This document shows, piece after piece, positions 1 through 7,407 of a stretch of 14,519 bases of DNA; within the stretch, counting starts at the first letter, position 1; the number at the start of each line of letters is the position of its first letter. Location: NCBI GenBank assembly GCA_044866695.1, contig JBIOUF010000164.1, positions 1 to 14,519 of the forward strand, given 5' to 3'. The notes beneath the pieces were generated by a model. The model was given only the letters and a program-made list of their open reading frames with translations. It was not told the origin of the DNA and made no database searches. The translations under genes were made by a program, and so were the position numbers. This DNA comes from JBIOUF01 sp044866695 (lineage in GTDB: Bacteria; Actinomycetota; Actinomycetes; Propionibacteriales; Nocardioidaceae).

Positions 1-513
1 CTGCTCAAGCACGCGCCGTCGCTGCTGGCGTTCACCAACCCGACGGTGAACTCCTACCACCGGCTGGTGCCCGGCTTCGAGGCGCCGATCTCGCTGGTCT
101 ATAGCCAGCGCAACCGGTCGGCCTGCGTGCGCATCCCGATCACCGGGACGAACCCGAAGGCCAAGCGCATCGAGTTCCGCTGCCCCGACCCGTCGGCCAA
201 CCCCTACCTCGCCTTCTCGGCCCTGCTGCTGGCCGGCCTCGACGGGATCAAGAACAAGGTCGAGCCGCCCGCGCCCGTGGACAAGGACATCTACGAGCTG
301 CCGCCGGACGAGATGGCCGAGATCGACCAGGTGCCCACCTCGCTCGGCGCGGTGCTGGACAACCTCGAGGCCGACCACGCGTTCCTCACCGAAGGCAACG
401 TGTTCACCCCGGACCTCATCGAGACCTGGATCGATTACAAGCGCACCGCCGAGATCCTGCCCGTGCAGCTGCGCCCCCATCCGCACGAGTTCGAGCTCTA
501 CTACGACATTTAG
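1..513 (+). CDS. glnA: Glutamine synthetase type I, C-terminal part (5' truncated by window)
   Basis: The open frame enters at base 1 and ends at TAG 511-513, giving about 170 residues. Glutamine synthetase makes glutamine from glutamate, ammonia and ATP in the cytoplasm as a dodecamer. Recognisable type I blocks are the NRSACVRIP and RIEFRCPDPSANPYLAFS segments, which belong to the substrate and ATP side of the active site. The stretch KDIYELPPDE contains the tyrosine (codon 292-294) that in the GSI-beta subclass is adenylylated by GlnE, so this enzyme is probably regulated covalently. The C-terminus HPHEFELYYDI is typical of actinobacterial GlnA. The first two thirds of the gene lie outside the window. 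A long hairpin follows 35 bases downstream. The family call is very secure; which paralogue it is cannot be settled from a fragment. Confidence 0.96.
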   Translation: MLKHAPSLLAFTNPTVNSYHRLVPGFEAPISLVYSQRNRSACVRIPITGTNPKAKRIEFRCPDPSANPYLAFSALLLAGLDGIKNKVEPPAPVDKDIYELPPDEMAEIDQVPTSLGAVLDNLEADHAFLTEGNVFTPDLIETWIDYKRTAEILPVQLRPHPHEFELYYDI

Positions 514-548
514 TCACGCGTGGGTGACGCCCACCGGCTAGGTAGCCG

Positions 549-609
549 AAAACGGCCCCTGACCTGCGAAGACACCTTCCATCGTCTTCCAGCGTCAGGG
601 GTCGTTTTT
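549..609 (+). terminator. Long two-tier hairpin downstream of glnA, probable terminator
   Basis: Arms 549-563 and 594-608 pair over 15 positions with one G-T wobble (555 with 602). The outer part is AAAACG against CGTTTT, so the structure ends in TTTTT (605-609), as an intrinsic terminator would. The 30-base loop itself folds: GAAGAC 568-573 pairs with GTCTTC 584-589, and CTG 564-566 with CAG 590-592. Because the outer arm starts with a run of A, it could also terminate transcription arriving from the right. Confidence 0.8.
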
Positions 610-825
610 CGTTCGTCTGCGGCCCCAGTGCACGGATGGGTCGTCGCCGACGCCACCGGCCGCACCAGCGTCCCCGGTGTCTGGGGCGCCGGGAACGTCG
701 CCAACCCCCGCGCCCAGGTCATCACCGCCGCCGGCGAAGGATCGGCTGCCGCCATCGCGCTCAACGCGGACCTCGTCGACGAGGACATCGCGGCCGCCAT
801 TCGCGAGTACCGACGTACCACCTGA
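610..825 (+). pseudogene. 3' remnant of a thioredoxin-reductase-like FAD-dependent oxidoreductase
   Basis: From about base 628 the frame ending at TGA 823-825 reads like the last 65 residues of a thioredoxin-reductase-like flavoprotein. Examples are TSVPGVWGAGNVANP, then AQVITAAGEGSAAAIA and NADLVDEDI. In intact relatives this region binds the FAD ribityl chain and ends the protein. The N-terminal FAD and NAD(P) domains are absent, and the frame runs backward into the glnA terminator without a start, so this is a stump and not a small gene. The breakpoint lies between about 610 and 630, immediately after the hairpin. Usual family length is about 300 residues. The GAGNV variant, in place of the usual GDV, occurs in actinobacterial members, as I remember them. 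Confidence 0.8.
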
Positions 826-868
826 TCCCCACCGTCAACATCACCATTACCACCACATAGGAGATCCC

Positions 869-1089
869 ATGAACGTCCCGCCCCCCTCGAAGCACCAGCT
901 CGCCCTGATGATCTGGATGGCCGTCTTCCCCACCCTCGTCGCCCTCAACCTGACACTGGGCCGACTCCTCGGCGACCTGGCAGTCGTACCTCGCACAGCC
1001 ATCCTCGCCACCGTTGCGGTGCCGTCGTGATCTACGGCCTGATGCCACACCTGCACCGCCTGCGCGCCCGCCTCCTCGCCAGCCACTGA
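869..1089 (+). pseudogene. Small two-helix membrane protein, interrupted by a one-base frameshift
   Basis: ATG 869 follows a good ribosome site (AGGAG, 860-864). The first frame gives MNVPPPSKHQLALMIW, a hydrophobic helix, then VPRTAILATVAVP, and stops at TGA 1028-1030 after 53 residues. In the -1 frame from base 1024 the sequence continues smoothly as VVIYGLMPHLHRLRARL to TGA 1087-1089. The combined 73-residue product has two hydrophobic helices and a basic tail. It resembles the membrane tail of COG3224-type antibiotic-biosynthesis-monooxygenase proteins and free-standing small relatives. One missing G near 1024 explains the break. No slippery heptamer is visible, so programmed frameshifting is unlikely; a mutation or a sequencing error remain. 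Function unknown. Confidence 0.65.
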
Positions 1090-1111
1090 CTCACCGAAAA
1101 TCCACCCGGCC

Positions 1112-1143
1112 GCTCACCACGTGTGGTGATCCCCGCTCACCAC
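1112..1143. promoter_or_regulatory. Operator-like repeats of GCTCACCAC upstream of the MMPL gene
   Basis: TCACCAC (1114-1120) and GTGGTGA (1123-1129) form a 7-bp inverted repeat around GT. A further direct copy, GCTCACCAC, lies at 1135-1143, 23 bp after the one at 1112-1120. A possible -10 hexamer TAGCCT follows at 1153-1158. Exporter genes of this family are commonly under TetR-type repressors that bind such dyads. No regulator gene is adjacent here, so the link is inference. Confidence 0.4.
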
Positions 1144-1200
1144 ATCGGTGCCTAGCCTCGCGATCCATCAGGAACAACAGGATCTGCGAAAGGCACCATC

Positions 1201-3405
1201 ATGAACAGGTTCACCCGCAGCATCGCCATGGCGAGTGCGAAGCACCCCTGGCGCACCATCGCGAGCTGGGTCGTCGTCCTCGGCGCCGTGTTCGCCCTGG
1301 CCAGCAGCGGCGGAGGCGCCTTCATCGACGCCTTCAGCGCCAAGGGCAGTCAGAGCGAACGCGCCATGCAGCTGCTCGAAGCCAAGTTCCCCCAGGCGAC
1401 CAAGGCCCAAGCCCTGGTCGTCTTCGCGGTTGACGACGGCGAGACGCTGCAGGGTCAGCAGCACGCCGTCGACGCGGTTCTGACCGAGGTGGCTGGGGCC
1501 GACCATGTCGTGGATGTTGCCGATCCCTTCACGTCCGGCACCGTCTCGGACGACGGCCGGGTCGGCTACGCAACGCTGACCCTGGACGTCACGCCGGCCG
1601 AGCTGGGCAAGGGGGGCTTCGTGCCGCTGACGGAGCTGGTCGACGAGTCGAACACCCCGGATCTCCGAGTCGAGCTCGGTGGTGACGCCGTGTTCCTTGA
1701 CGCTCCCGACGAGACGTCGCCGTTGGAGGGCGTCGGGATCCTGATCGCGCTGCTCGTGCTGCTGGTCGCGTTCGGGACCGTGGTGGCCGCCGTGGTGCCG
1801 ATCGGTCTCGCCCTCGTGGCGGTCGGCGCGGGCATCGGCGGCATCTTCGTGCTCGCGAGCATCATGGACGTCTCGCCATCGGCGATCCCGATCGCGGGAA
1901 TCGTCGGGCTGGGAGTCGGCATCGACTACGCCCTGTTCATCGTCGCCCGCTACCGCGAGAACCGCGCTGCCGGTCGCGACAACACGACCGCCCTGGCCGA
2001 CGCGATGTCCTCCTCCGGAGCGGCGGTCGTCTTCGCCGGCGGCACGGTGGTCATCGCGATGGCGTCCCTCGCCTTCACCGGGCTCGGCGCCCTGACCTCC
2101 ATCGGCCTGGCCACCGCCACCGTCGTCTTCAGCGCGGTCGCGGCCGCCACCACCCTGCTGCCCGCACTGCTCGGACTGCTCGGCGACCGCATCGACACCG
2201 GCAGGCTGGTGCGTCGCCACCGCCCCGCCAGGCGCGCCGAGGAGACCGCCTGGTGGCGTTTCGCCCACCGGGTCTCCGGACGGCCCAGGCCGTACCTGAT
2301 CGGTGCCGTCTTCGCCCTGGTGGCCTTCGCCGCACCGGCCATCGCGATGCAGACTGCCTGGCCTGCGGCCGGTGATGCTCCCCGCGACACGACGTACCGA
2401 CAGGCCTACGACCTGCTGGACGAGGGCTTCGGTCCCGGGATCAACGGGCCGCTGGTGGTCGTCGTGGACCTCGAGGTTCCTGGCGTCAGCACCCATGGGG
2501 TGCCCGCGCTGGCCGAGGACATCCGCAGGAGTGGTCGTATCGCCTCGGTCAGCGAGCCAGTGACCTCCGCGGACGGCAGCACCATGGTCTTCTCGGCCAT
2601 GCCGACGACGGGTCCCGCCGATCTCGAGACCTCCGTCGCGCTCTCCGAGGTCCGTGACGTGCTGCCCGACAACGTCTATGTCACCGGGCTCACCGCAATG
2701 ACCACCGACCTGAACGGCCAGCTCTCCGACACGCTGCCCATCTTCATGGGAGCCGTGCTGGTCGCGTCGTTCCTGCTCCTGATGCTGGTCTTCCGATCGG
2801 TTGTGGTCCCGCTGAAGGCTGTGGTGATGAACATGCTCTCGATCGGGGCTGCGTACGGCGCCCTGGTGGCCGTCTTCCAGTGGGGATGGGGCAGCAGCCT
2901 GATCGGTCTGGAAGGACCCACACCGATCACCTCGATGATCATCGTGATCATGTTCCCGATCCTGTTCGGGCTCTCCATGGACTACGAGGTGTTCCTCATC
3001 TCGCGGATCCGCGAGGAGTACGAACGGACCGGCGACAACACCGAATCGGTCGCCCGAGGCATGGCCGGCACGGGCCGGGTCATCACGTCGGGCGCCCTGA
3101 TCATGATCGCCGTCTTCCTCGCCTTCGTCGCCAGCCCGGTGCCTTCCCTGAAGATGCTCGGCCTCGGGCTCGCCACGGCGATCCTCGTCGACGCCACCAT
3201 CGTCCGCATGGTGCTGGTGCCGGCCACGATGGCCCTGCTCGGCAAGGCCAACTGGTGGCTCCCCGGCTGGCTCGACAAGATCCTGCCGCACCTGACCGTC
3301 GAGGGCGCCGCCCACGACAGCCAGCTCGAGCAGGCAGTCGACGGGACGTTCCGACCGGCGACCGAGGGCCCCATGTCGGACGAGGAAGAGCTCGTCTCCC
3401 GCTGA
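1201..3405 (+). CDS. MMPL/RND-family membrane exporter
   Basis: 734 residues starting at ATG 1201, with a GAAAGG ribosome site at 1187-1192. The layout matches MMPL transporters of the RND superfamily. After a first helix (about 18-35) comes a large outside loop (about 40-175) and a helix bundle (about 177-325). A second half follows, with a helix (365-383), an outside loop (385-510) and a final bundle (about 511-680). The characteristic Asp-Tyr pairs of the proton relay are present in both halves: GVGIDYALF (D242, Y243) and GLSMDYEVF (D594, Y595). These proteins export lipids, siderophores or drugs across the membrane using the proton gradient; the substrate cannot be read from sequence. The C-terminus is short and acidic. 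It appears intact, stands alone, has operator-like repeats upstream and a hairpin downstream. The long reading frames on the opposite strand are shadows caused by codon bias. Confidence 0.95.
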   Translation: MNRFTRSIAMASAKHPWRTIASWVVVLGAVFALASSGGGAFIDAFSAKGSQSERAMQLLEAKFPQATKAQALVVFAVDDGETLQGQQHAVDAVLTEVAGADHVVDVADPFTSGTVSDDGRVGYATLTLDVTPAELGKGGFVPLTELVDESNTPDLRVELGGDAVFLDAPDETSPLEGVGILIALLVLLVAFGTVVAAVVPIGLALVAVGAGIGGIFVLASIMDVSPSAIPIAGIVGLGVGIDYALFIVARYRENRAAGRDNTTALADAMSSSGAAVVFAGGTVVIAMASLAFTGLGALTSIGLATATVVFSAVAAATTLLPALLGLLGDRIDTGRLVRRHRPARRAEETAWWRFAHRVSGRPRPYLIGAVFALVAFAAPAIAMQTAWPAAGDAPRDTTYRQAYDLLDEGFGPGINGPLVVVVDLEVPGVSTHGVPALAEDIRRSGRIASVSEPVTSADGSTMVFSAMPTTGPADLETSVALSEVRDVLPDNVYVTGLTAMTTDLNGQLSDTLPIFMGAVLVASFLLLMLVFRSVVVPLKAVVMNMLSIGAAYGALVAVFQWGWGSSLIGLEGPTPITSMIIVIMFPILFGLSMDYEVFLISRIREEYERTGDNTESVARGMAGTGRVITSGALIMIAVFLAFVASPVPSLKMLGLGLATAILVDATIVRMVLVPATMALLGKANWWLPGWLDKILPHLTVEGAAHDSQLEQAVDGTFRPATEGPMSDEEELVSR

Positions 3406-3423
3406 TAGCCAACCATCCGGTCC

Positions 3424-3456
3424 GCTGGCCCCCGCTTTTTCCAGGCGGGGGCCGGC
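3424..3456 (+). terminator. GC-rich hairpin after the MMPL gene
   Basis: The arms 3424-3435 and 3445-3456 (GGCCCCCGC core against GCGGGGGCC) pair over 12 bp with one G-T wobble, 18 bases after the stop codon. The T run lies in the loop (3436-3440), not after the stem, so this is a hairpin without a U tail, a form often seen in actinobacteria. Confidence 0.6.
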
Positions 3457-3514
3457 GCTCCGCCGTTCCCGTCAGAGTCTGGCTGCGACGTTCCGGAGAT
3501 CCCGGCTGCCGCGG

Positions 3515-3793
3515 GACCACCACGTCGGAGTCGCGGTCGGCGAACACCTCGGCTGCCTCTTCACTGGTGGCTGGAGTGCCTTGTCCGGAGTTGCCTTGAT
3601 GCAGGCCACCAACACCCCCGCGTGGTTGGGACTTGTCGGGATCGTGGTGGGTGGCCTTCTGATGACGTGCTCGCTCGAGTTCGTAGGCGGCTTCGAGCAG
3701 GAGGGCTGGAAACTGGCGGCCGCAGTGACGCCCATCGCCTATCTCATCTGGTCTGGCTGGCTGGTGACGGTGGGAGTAGTCCTACTGCTGTAG
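3515..3793 (+). pseudogene. 3' remnant of a DUF4386-like integral membrane protein
   Basis: The frame ending at TAG 3791-3793 reads VGEHLGCLFTGGWSAL, then ATNTPAWLGLVGIVVGG, SLEFVGGFEQEGWKLA and PIAYLIWSGWLVTVGV. This pattern of a helix, a tryptophan-leucine-glycine hairpin and a final helix ending in leucines is how DUF4386-type membrane proteins of unknown function end. Homology appears from about 3515. Upstream the frame runs into the MMPL terminator with no plausible start. A TTG at 3581 or ATG at 3599 could start a 60-70 residue product, but more likely this is the last third of a protein of over 200 residues. It faces the EamA stump tail to tail. Confidence 0.55.
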
Positions 3794-4084
3794 AGCGTGG
3801 CCTCCCTGTCCTGCGGTCAGGTTGAGCCCGAGGAACACGCCCGGGATGAACGCCTGGCGCACGTGTCTCAGGGTGACTCGGCGGCCGGTGGTCATCAGGT
3901 AGGCGTTCCACACGACGCTGACCATCGCCATCCGCCAGAATGCGATGAGGACACCGGGAGTTTCGGCACGCTTCCCGAGCGTCGAGCTGAGCGAGAACGC
4001 GATGACGAGACCGACCACCGCAAGCGCCCCCCAGGCCCTTGCGCTCAGGCCTCGGGTGAGCCTGCGCTGACCCGCCGATGTCAT
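3782..4084 (-). pseudogene. N-terminal stump of an EamA/DMT-family permease
   Basis: From ATG 4084 the minus strand encodes 100 residues. ARAWGALAVVGLVIAFSLSS is a first helix, followed by KRAETPGVLIAFWRM, which is the typical loop and second-helix start of drug/metabolite transporters. A second helix and VFLGLNLT follow. The family continues there with eight more helices, but here after residue 90 (about base 3815) the reading becomes AGQGGHALQQ and stops at 3782. The usual length is about 300 residues, so the gene has lost two thirds. The frame is open further upstream to 4237, but that part has no recognisable content. Its end overlaps the facing membrane-protein stump by 12 bases, so the junction is near 3795-3815. 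A working transporter is very unlikely. Confidence 0.65.
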
Positions 4085-4972
4085 GCGCGACACCTGCGGT
4101 CCGCCATCCTCCGCACGGTTGCCTACATCACGTGCTCGCATCGCCTCGTTGACCACCTCACCCAGCTCCGCATCTCCGGCAGATCCGAGGGAACGCGCAA
4201 CAGGCCTTCTGCGAGAGTACGCCCGCAACCCCTGCAAGGCGCCCCACCTAGTGACGGCCGATCCTCAGGCCGCGTTCCCGACGAGACTGCTGCCTCTGCG
4301 TTTCCGGCTATCCGTCACTGCAGGCGGTTCCGGCCGGACTTGGCCCGAACATGGCGTGTGTCGGCTGGCAACGCTCGAGCGTGACCCCGTGCTTCCCGGC
4401 CATCTCCTCACCGACCCCGGCATGGGGTTATCGCTTCACGCCATGAACCGACGGCAAGTTCCGCGGCCTCCACGTCGGTGACGTTCGGTGTCCTGGTTCG
4501 AGGTCTGAGCCGGCGGTTTCAAACCTGTCCGAGGTTGAGGACACTTCGGAAACTGGTGGCCCTCCGACAGCAACACACCTGAACTAAAGAATGAACCGGC
4601 TGACCGGGAGGGCCTCACCACCGAAGATCTAAGCCACCGCCGCGCGGCCCAGCGCGGTCCCGGCAGGATAAGAACGATTGTTTGCGCAGGTCACGTGCGA
4701 TCAGAACTACGACCTGTAGTGGTACTAGAGCTCGAACTCAAAGGGCCACTCCCCCGTGTTCAGAATGCTCGCTCGGCCGAGAGAGCCGAGCTGCCGCCGG
4801 GCCTCCCCCGGTTGGTGTAAGCAAGCTGGATGGTGCCACGGCTCGCCCAGCCATAGCACCTCTCGCCGCGACTACGTCAGGCATGTAACCCGGTCAGCCA
4901 GCTGGAACATCCGCAGTGCGTTCAGCGACGACGATTGGAGTGCTCGCGGGAGCGCGGCGACGGCAGGCCTCG
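4085..4972. other. Gene-poor stretch of about 890 bases
   Basis: No frame here shows a convincing gene. The short frames on both strands lack domains, plausible ribosome sites or the GC-rich third positions seen in the neighbours. Bases 4540-4740 have clearly more A and T than the flanks, with several stops in all frames, which suggests foreign or non-coding DNA. Visible structure is a short dyad TGTCC/GGACA (4526-4543) and an imperfect inverted repeat (4556-4565 with 4607-4619). I cannot assign it to a known insertion sequence. No tRNA, CRISPR array or riboswitch was seen. Confidence 0.5.
4555..4619. repeat. Imperfect inverted repeat GGCCCTCC/GGAGGGCC
   Basis: GGCCCTCC (4558-4565) and GGAGGGCC (4607-4614) are perfect 8-bp arms. 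Outside them GGT (4555-4557) matches the complement of ACC (4617-4619) if two bases are unpaired. The 41 bases between the arms are AT-richer than the surroundings. It could be insertion-sequence ends, a miniature element or an RNA hairpin; I see no target duplication that would decide. Confidence 0.35.
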
Positions 4973-6472
4973 TCACACCTCCACCTCACGGTCAGGACGT
5001 CGCCCCTCGGCCGGCCAATCGAGACCGGTCGTGGCCGGCGCGTCGGGGGGGCTCGGCGTGGGCGCGACGCCACCGGGGTCCGCCGGGCCCTGGTCCAGGC
5101 GGAACGGCGGGTAGGTGTCGGTCATCAGGGCGATGTACGCGGTCACCCGGTAGACCCACCTGTTCAGGCCGACCAGCAGGTCGAACAATGGCGCCGGGTA
5201 GCGGCCGGTGAACAGCAGCAGCAGTCCGGCAGCAAACGTCAGCGCACCGATCAGACCGCCGACGATGAATGGGAAGCCGTCCACGTCACCGAGCTGCCAC
5301 GTGCCCGCGAGCACGCCCAGCACGATCAAGTGCGGCAGCGCCAGCAGCCACGACTTGACCAGCACCAGCCCCCGCGAGAGCCGCTCGGGGTAGGCGATGT
5401 CGAGGTCGGCCGGATAGTCGGTGTGGTCGATGGTGAACGGCGGGTACCGGTCGGTGCCGATCGCAGCGGTGGCGTAGAACTGCACCCGCCAGGTCCACCG
5501 CAGGATGCCGACATTGAGGTCGAACAGGCCACGCGGGTAGCGGCCGGTGACCAGGATCCCGAAGAACGCCACCACGGTGAGCACCACGAAGACCAGCCAC
5601 AGCAGTGCGAGTACGACGAAGTGCGGGATCGCCAGGAACCATTTGACCAGCCAGAGCCCACGGTTCAGCTGCGGGTCTCTCGCACCGACCAGGGTCACGG
5701 GGGTGTCGGGCCGGACGGCTTCCGGAGGCTGACCGGGTGCGGCCTGGCGGGGGACCCGCGGTCCCGGCGGCCGGGCGCCGTACACGATGAGCAGTGCGCC
5801 GCCGAGGATCAGGGCGCCGCCCAGCAGGCCGAGGCTCCACGCCAGAGGTGTGAGCCAGCCGAGGCGTCCGCCCGCGGACAGGTCGACCGCGACCCCCGGG
5901 GAGCCGTCTGCGTTCATGACCACGGCGGTGTAGGTGCCGGGCTTGAGGTCCCAGGTCAGCGCCTGGGTGCCGGGGCCGCTGCTCTGCGCGGTCCAGAACC
6001 CCTGGTCCGTGGGAGCCGTCCTCAGGTCACCGCCGGTGCCACGCCGGGTGAGCGAGTAGTCGAACGGGTCGGTGCGCAGGTCGCTGATCTCGTCGTAGGA
6101 CGCGCTGCCCAGGTAGCGCGCGACGTCGGCGCTCGGTGCGATCCCGATGAAGACGGCCGATGCGTCCGCGGACCGGACGCTCAGCCGCACGGTGGCGAGG
6201 TCTCGATCGGCCCACCAGTCGTCGGGGCCGGCCTTGCCGAGGTTCACGACTTCGCTGGAGAGGGCCACCGTCTCGGTGGAGAGCTGCTCGGTCGGGGTGC
6301 TGAAGAACCCGTCGTAGTCGCGCTGGGTGGCCATCGCCCAGCCGAGGCCCAGGCCTCCGAGCAGCAGCGGGAAGCCTACGAGCGCGAGCAGGATCCCGAT
6401 GACGAGGGGGACCGGTCGGCTCCTCCGTGAAGCGGTGCGGCCTGGTTCAGGTAGTGGGGTGTAGGTTGTCAT
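4973..6472 (-). CDS. DUF4389 membrane protein with two DUF4389 repeats and an extracytoplasmic domain
   Basis: 499 residues from ATG 6472, preceded by a strong ribosome site (AAAGGAGA complement at 6481-6488, 8 bases from the start). Residues 1-20 are cytoplasmic and basic. A first helix is at 22-48, residues 50-200 form a predicted outside domain, and a second helix is at 207-232. Then come two copies of the DUF4389 unit. The first is about 271-347 (RGLWLVKWFLAIPH, GRYPRGLFDLNVG, TDRYPPF). The second is about 367-457 (RGLVLVKSWLLALPH, GRYPAPLFDLLVG, TDTYPPF). The tail is rich in proline. DUF4389 has no assigned function. The gene lies just behind an ABC exporter operon on the same strand and opposite a two-component system, so a role in the same envelope response is plausible. 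The 122-bp gap and its own ribosome site suggest it may have its own promoter. Confidence 0.88.
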   Translation of the reverse strand: MTTYTPLPEPGRTASRRSRPVPLVIGILLALVGFPLLLGGLGLGWAMATQRDYDGFFSTPTEQLSTETVALSSEVVNLGKAGPDDWWADRDLATVRLSVRSADASAVFIGIAPSADVARYLGSASYDEISDLRTDPFDYSLTRRGTGGDLRTAPTDQGFWTAQSSGPGTQALTWDLKPGTYTAVVMNADGSPGVAVDLSAGGRLGWLTPLAWSLGLLGGALILGGALLIVYGARPPGPRVPRQAAPGQPPEAVRPDTPVTLVGARDPQLNRGLWLVKWFLAIPHFVVLALLWLVFVVLTVVAFFGILVTGRYPRGLFDLNVGILRWTWRVQFYATAAIGTDRYPPFTIDHTDYPADLDIAYPERLSRGLVLVKSWLLALPHLIVLGVLAGTWQLGDVDGFPFIVGGLIGALTFAAGLLLLFTGRYPAPLFDLLVGLNRWVYRVTAYIALMTDTYPPFRLDQGPADPGGVAPTPSPPDAPATTGLDWPAEGRRPDREVEV

Positions 6473-6490
6473 GGTTGTGGTCTCCTTTCT

Positions 6491-6505
6491 CGTCGCCAGG
6501 CGACG
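6491..6505. promoter_or_regulatory. Perfect 7-bp dyad just upstream of the DUF4389 ribosome site
   Basis: CGTCGCC (6491-6497) and GGCGACG (6499-6505) are perfect arms around one base. The dyad sits two bases from the ribosome site of the DUF4389 gene, so it could be an operator or an RNA hairpin controlling translation. Confidence 0.35.
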
Positions 6506-6543
6506 TCATGACCGCGGGGGCTGTGCCGATCCACCACGAAACA

Positions 6544-6581
6544 GCGGTATCGAGAACGCACAGATGGGTTCGGGATACCGC
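6544..6581 (-). terminator. Inverted repeat between the ABC permease and the DUF4389 gene
   Basis: GCGGTATC (6544-6551) and GATACCGC (6574-6581) are perfect 8-bp arms with a 22-base loop, 13 bases beyond the permease stop. On the minus strand the hairpin is followed by TGTTTCG. It may be a weak terminator that partly separates the ABC operon from the DUF4389 gene, or an operator. Confidence 0.35.
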
Positions 6582-6594
6582 CGCCCGTGTGTGA

Positions 6595-7407
6595 CTACTT
6601 GACCTCGGAGCGGCGCAGGAACAGCAGCCCGACGATGAGGGGAATGACGATCCAGATCATCGTGGTCGAGCCGAGCATCGCCCACTCCTTACCGGAGTTC
6701 GTGGCGCCATCGAAGAGCACTACCTGCGTTTTGTTCCAGTCGATCCACGGCTGCAGGTCCTCGAACCACGGGCGCACCTGGGCCAGGAGGAGGAGGATGC
6801 CCGGCATGACGAATGAGGTGACCATGTAGCCCACGATTGCGGCCGCGGAGTTGCGCAGCACGACACCGAGGGTGAAGCCGATGGCCATGCCGACCAGGTC
6901 GCCGAGCACGATCTGGGGCGCCATGGACAACGAAATGTCCCACACGGTGTCGACGCCGGCGAGTGCGGAACCGACCAGGTTCCCGAGGGCACCGACCGCC
7001 AAGCTGACGGCCATGGAGCCAAGGCCCACCAGGACGGTCGCGATCGCCTTGGCGCCGATCACCCGTCCGCGGCTCGGCACCAGGGTGAACATGGTGAGTC
7101 CGCTGCGCTGGCTCCACTCACTCGTGACGGCCAGGATCGCGATCATCGGCAAGATCACCGACATCGGGAGGCCGATCGCACTCGCGAAGTTCTGGTAGGT
7201 GACGTCGCTGTCGGGAGCGAAGATGATGACTGCCCCGGTCGCGATGACCGACAGGACGCCGATGCTGATGAGCATCCAGAATCCCGAGCGGGTGTTGAAC
7301 ATCTTGCGCAGCTCGACCTTGACCAACCGTGCGGTCGGGATGCGCTGGTTGGTCCGGCGGACCGGATCGGCCTTCGAGGTGGCCGGAGGGGTGATCGTGG
7401 CGGTCAT
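6595..7407 (-). CDS. ABC-2 type transporter permease
   Basis: 270 residues starting at ATG 7407, whose ATGA overlaps the stop of the ATPase gene, so the two are translationally coupled. The protein begins with about 40 cytoplasmic residues containing LVKVELRKMFNTRSGFW, the amphipathic entry typical of ABC-2 permeases. About six membrane segments follow (roughly 43-63, 80-95, 117-145, 160-180, 188-208 and 247-264). The motif VTSEWSQRSGLTMF after the second segment is common in this family. With the ATPase it would form an exporter made of two permeases and two ATPases. The substrate is unknown; antibiotics, lantibiotics or envelope stress agents are typical when such a pair lies next to a NarL-type two-component system. 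Confidence 0.9.
   Translation of the reverse strand: MTATITPPATSKADPVRRTNQRIPTARLVKVELRKMFNTRSGFWMLISIGVLSVIATGAVIIFAPDSDVTYQNFASAIGLPMSVILPMIAILAVTSEWSQRSGLTMFTLVPSRGRVIGAKAIATVLVGLGSMAVSLAVGALGNLVGSALAGVDTVWDISLSMAPQIVLGDLVGMAIGFTLGVVLRNSAAAIVGYMVTSFVMPGILLLLAQVRPWFEDLQPWIDWNKTQVVLFDGATNSGKEWAMLGSTTMIWIVIPLIVGLLFLRRSEVK

Noticed and set aside
1168..3315. 715-codon open frame on the minus strand opposite the MMPL gene
   Set aside because: Composition is dominated by Arg, His, Asp, Gly and Gln with no domain or membrane pattern; it is the codon-bias shadow of the transporter.
4436..4621. 61-codon minus-strand frame in the gene-poor region
   Set aside because: No domain, no ribosome site and it spans the AT-richer inverted repeat; probably chance.
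4916..6430. 504-codon open frame on the plus strand opposite the DUF4389 gene
   Set aside because: Low-complexity charged protein with no family features, whereas the minus strand has a strong ribosome site and clear DUF4389 repeats.
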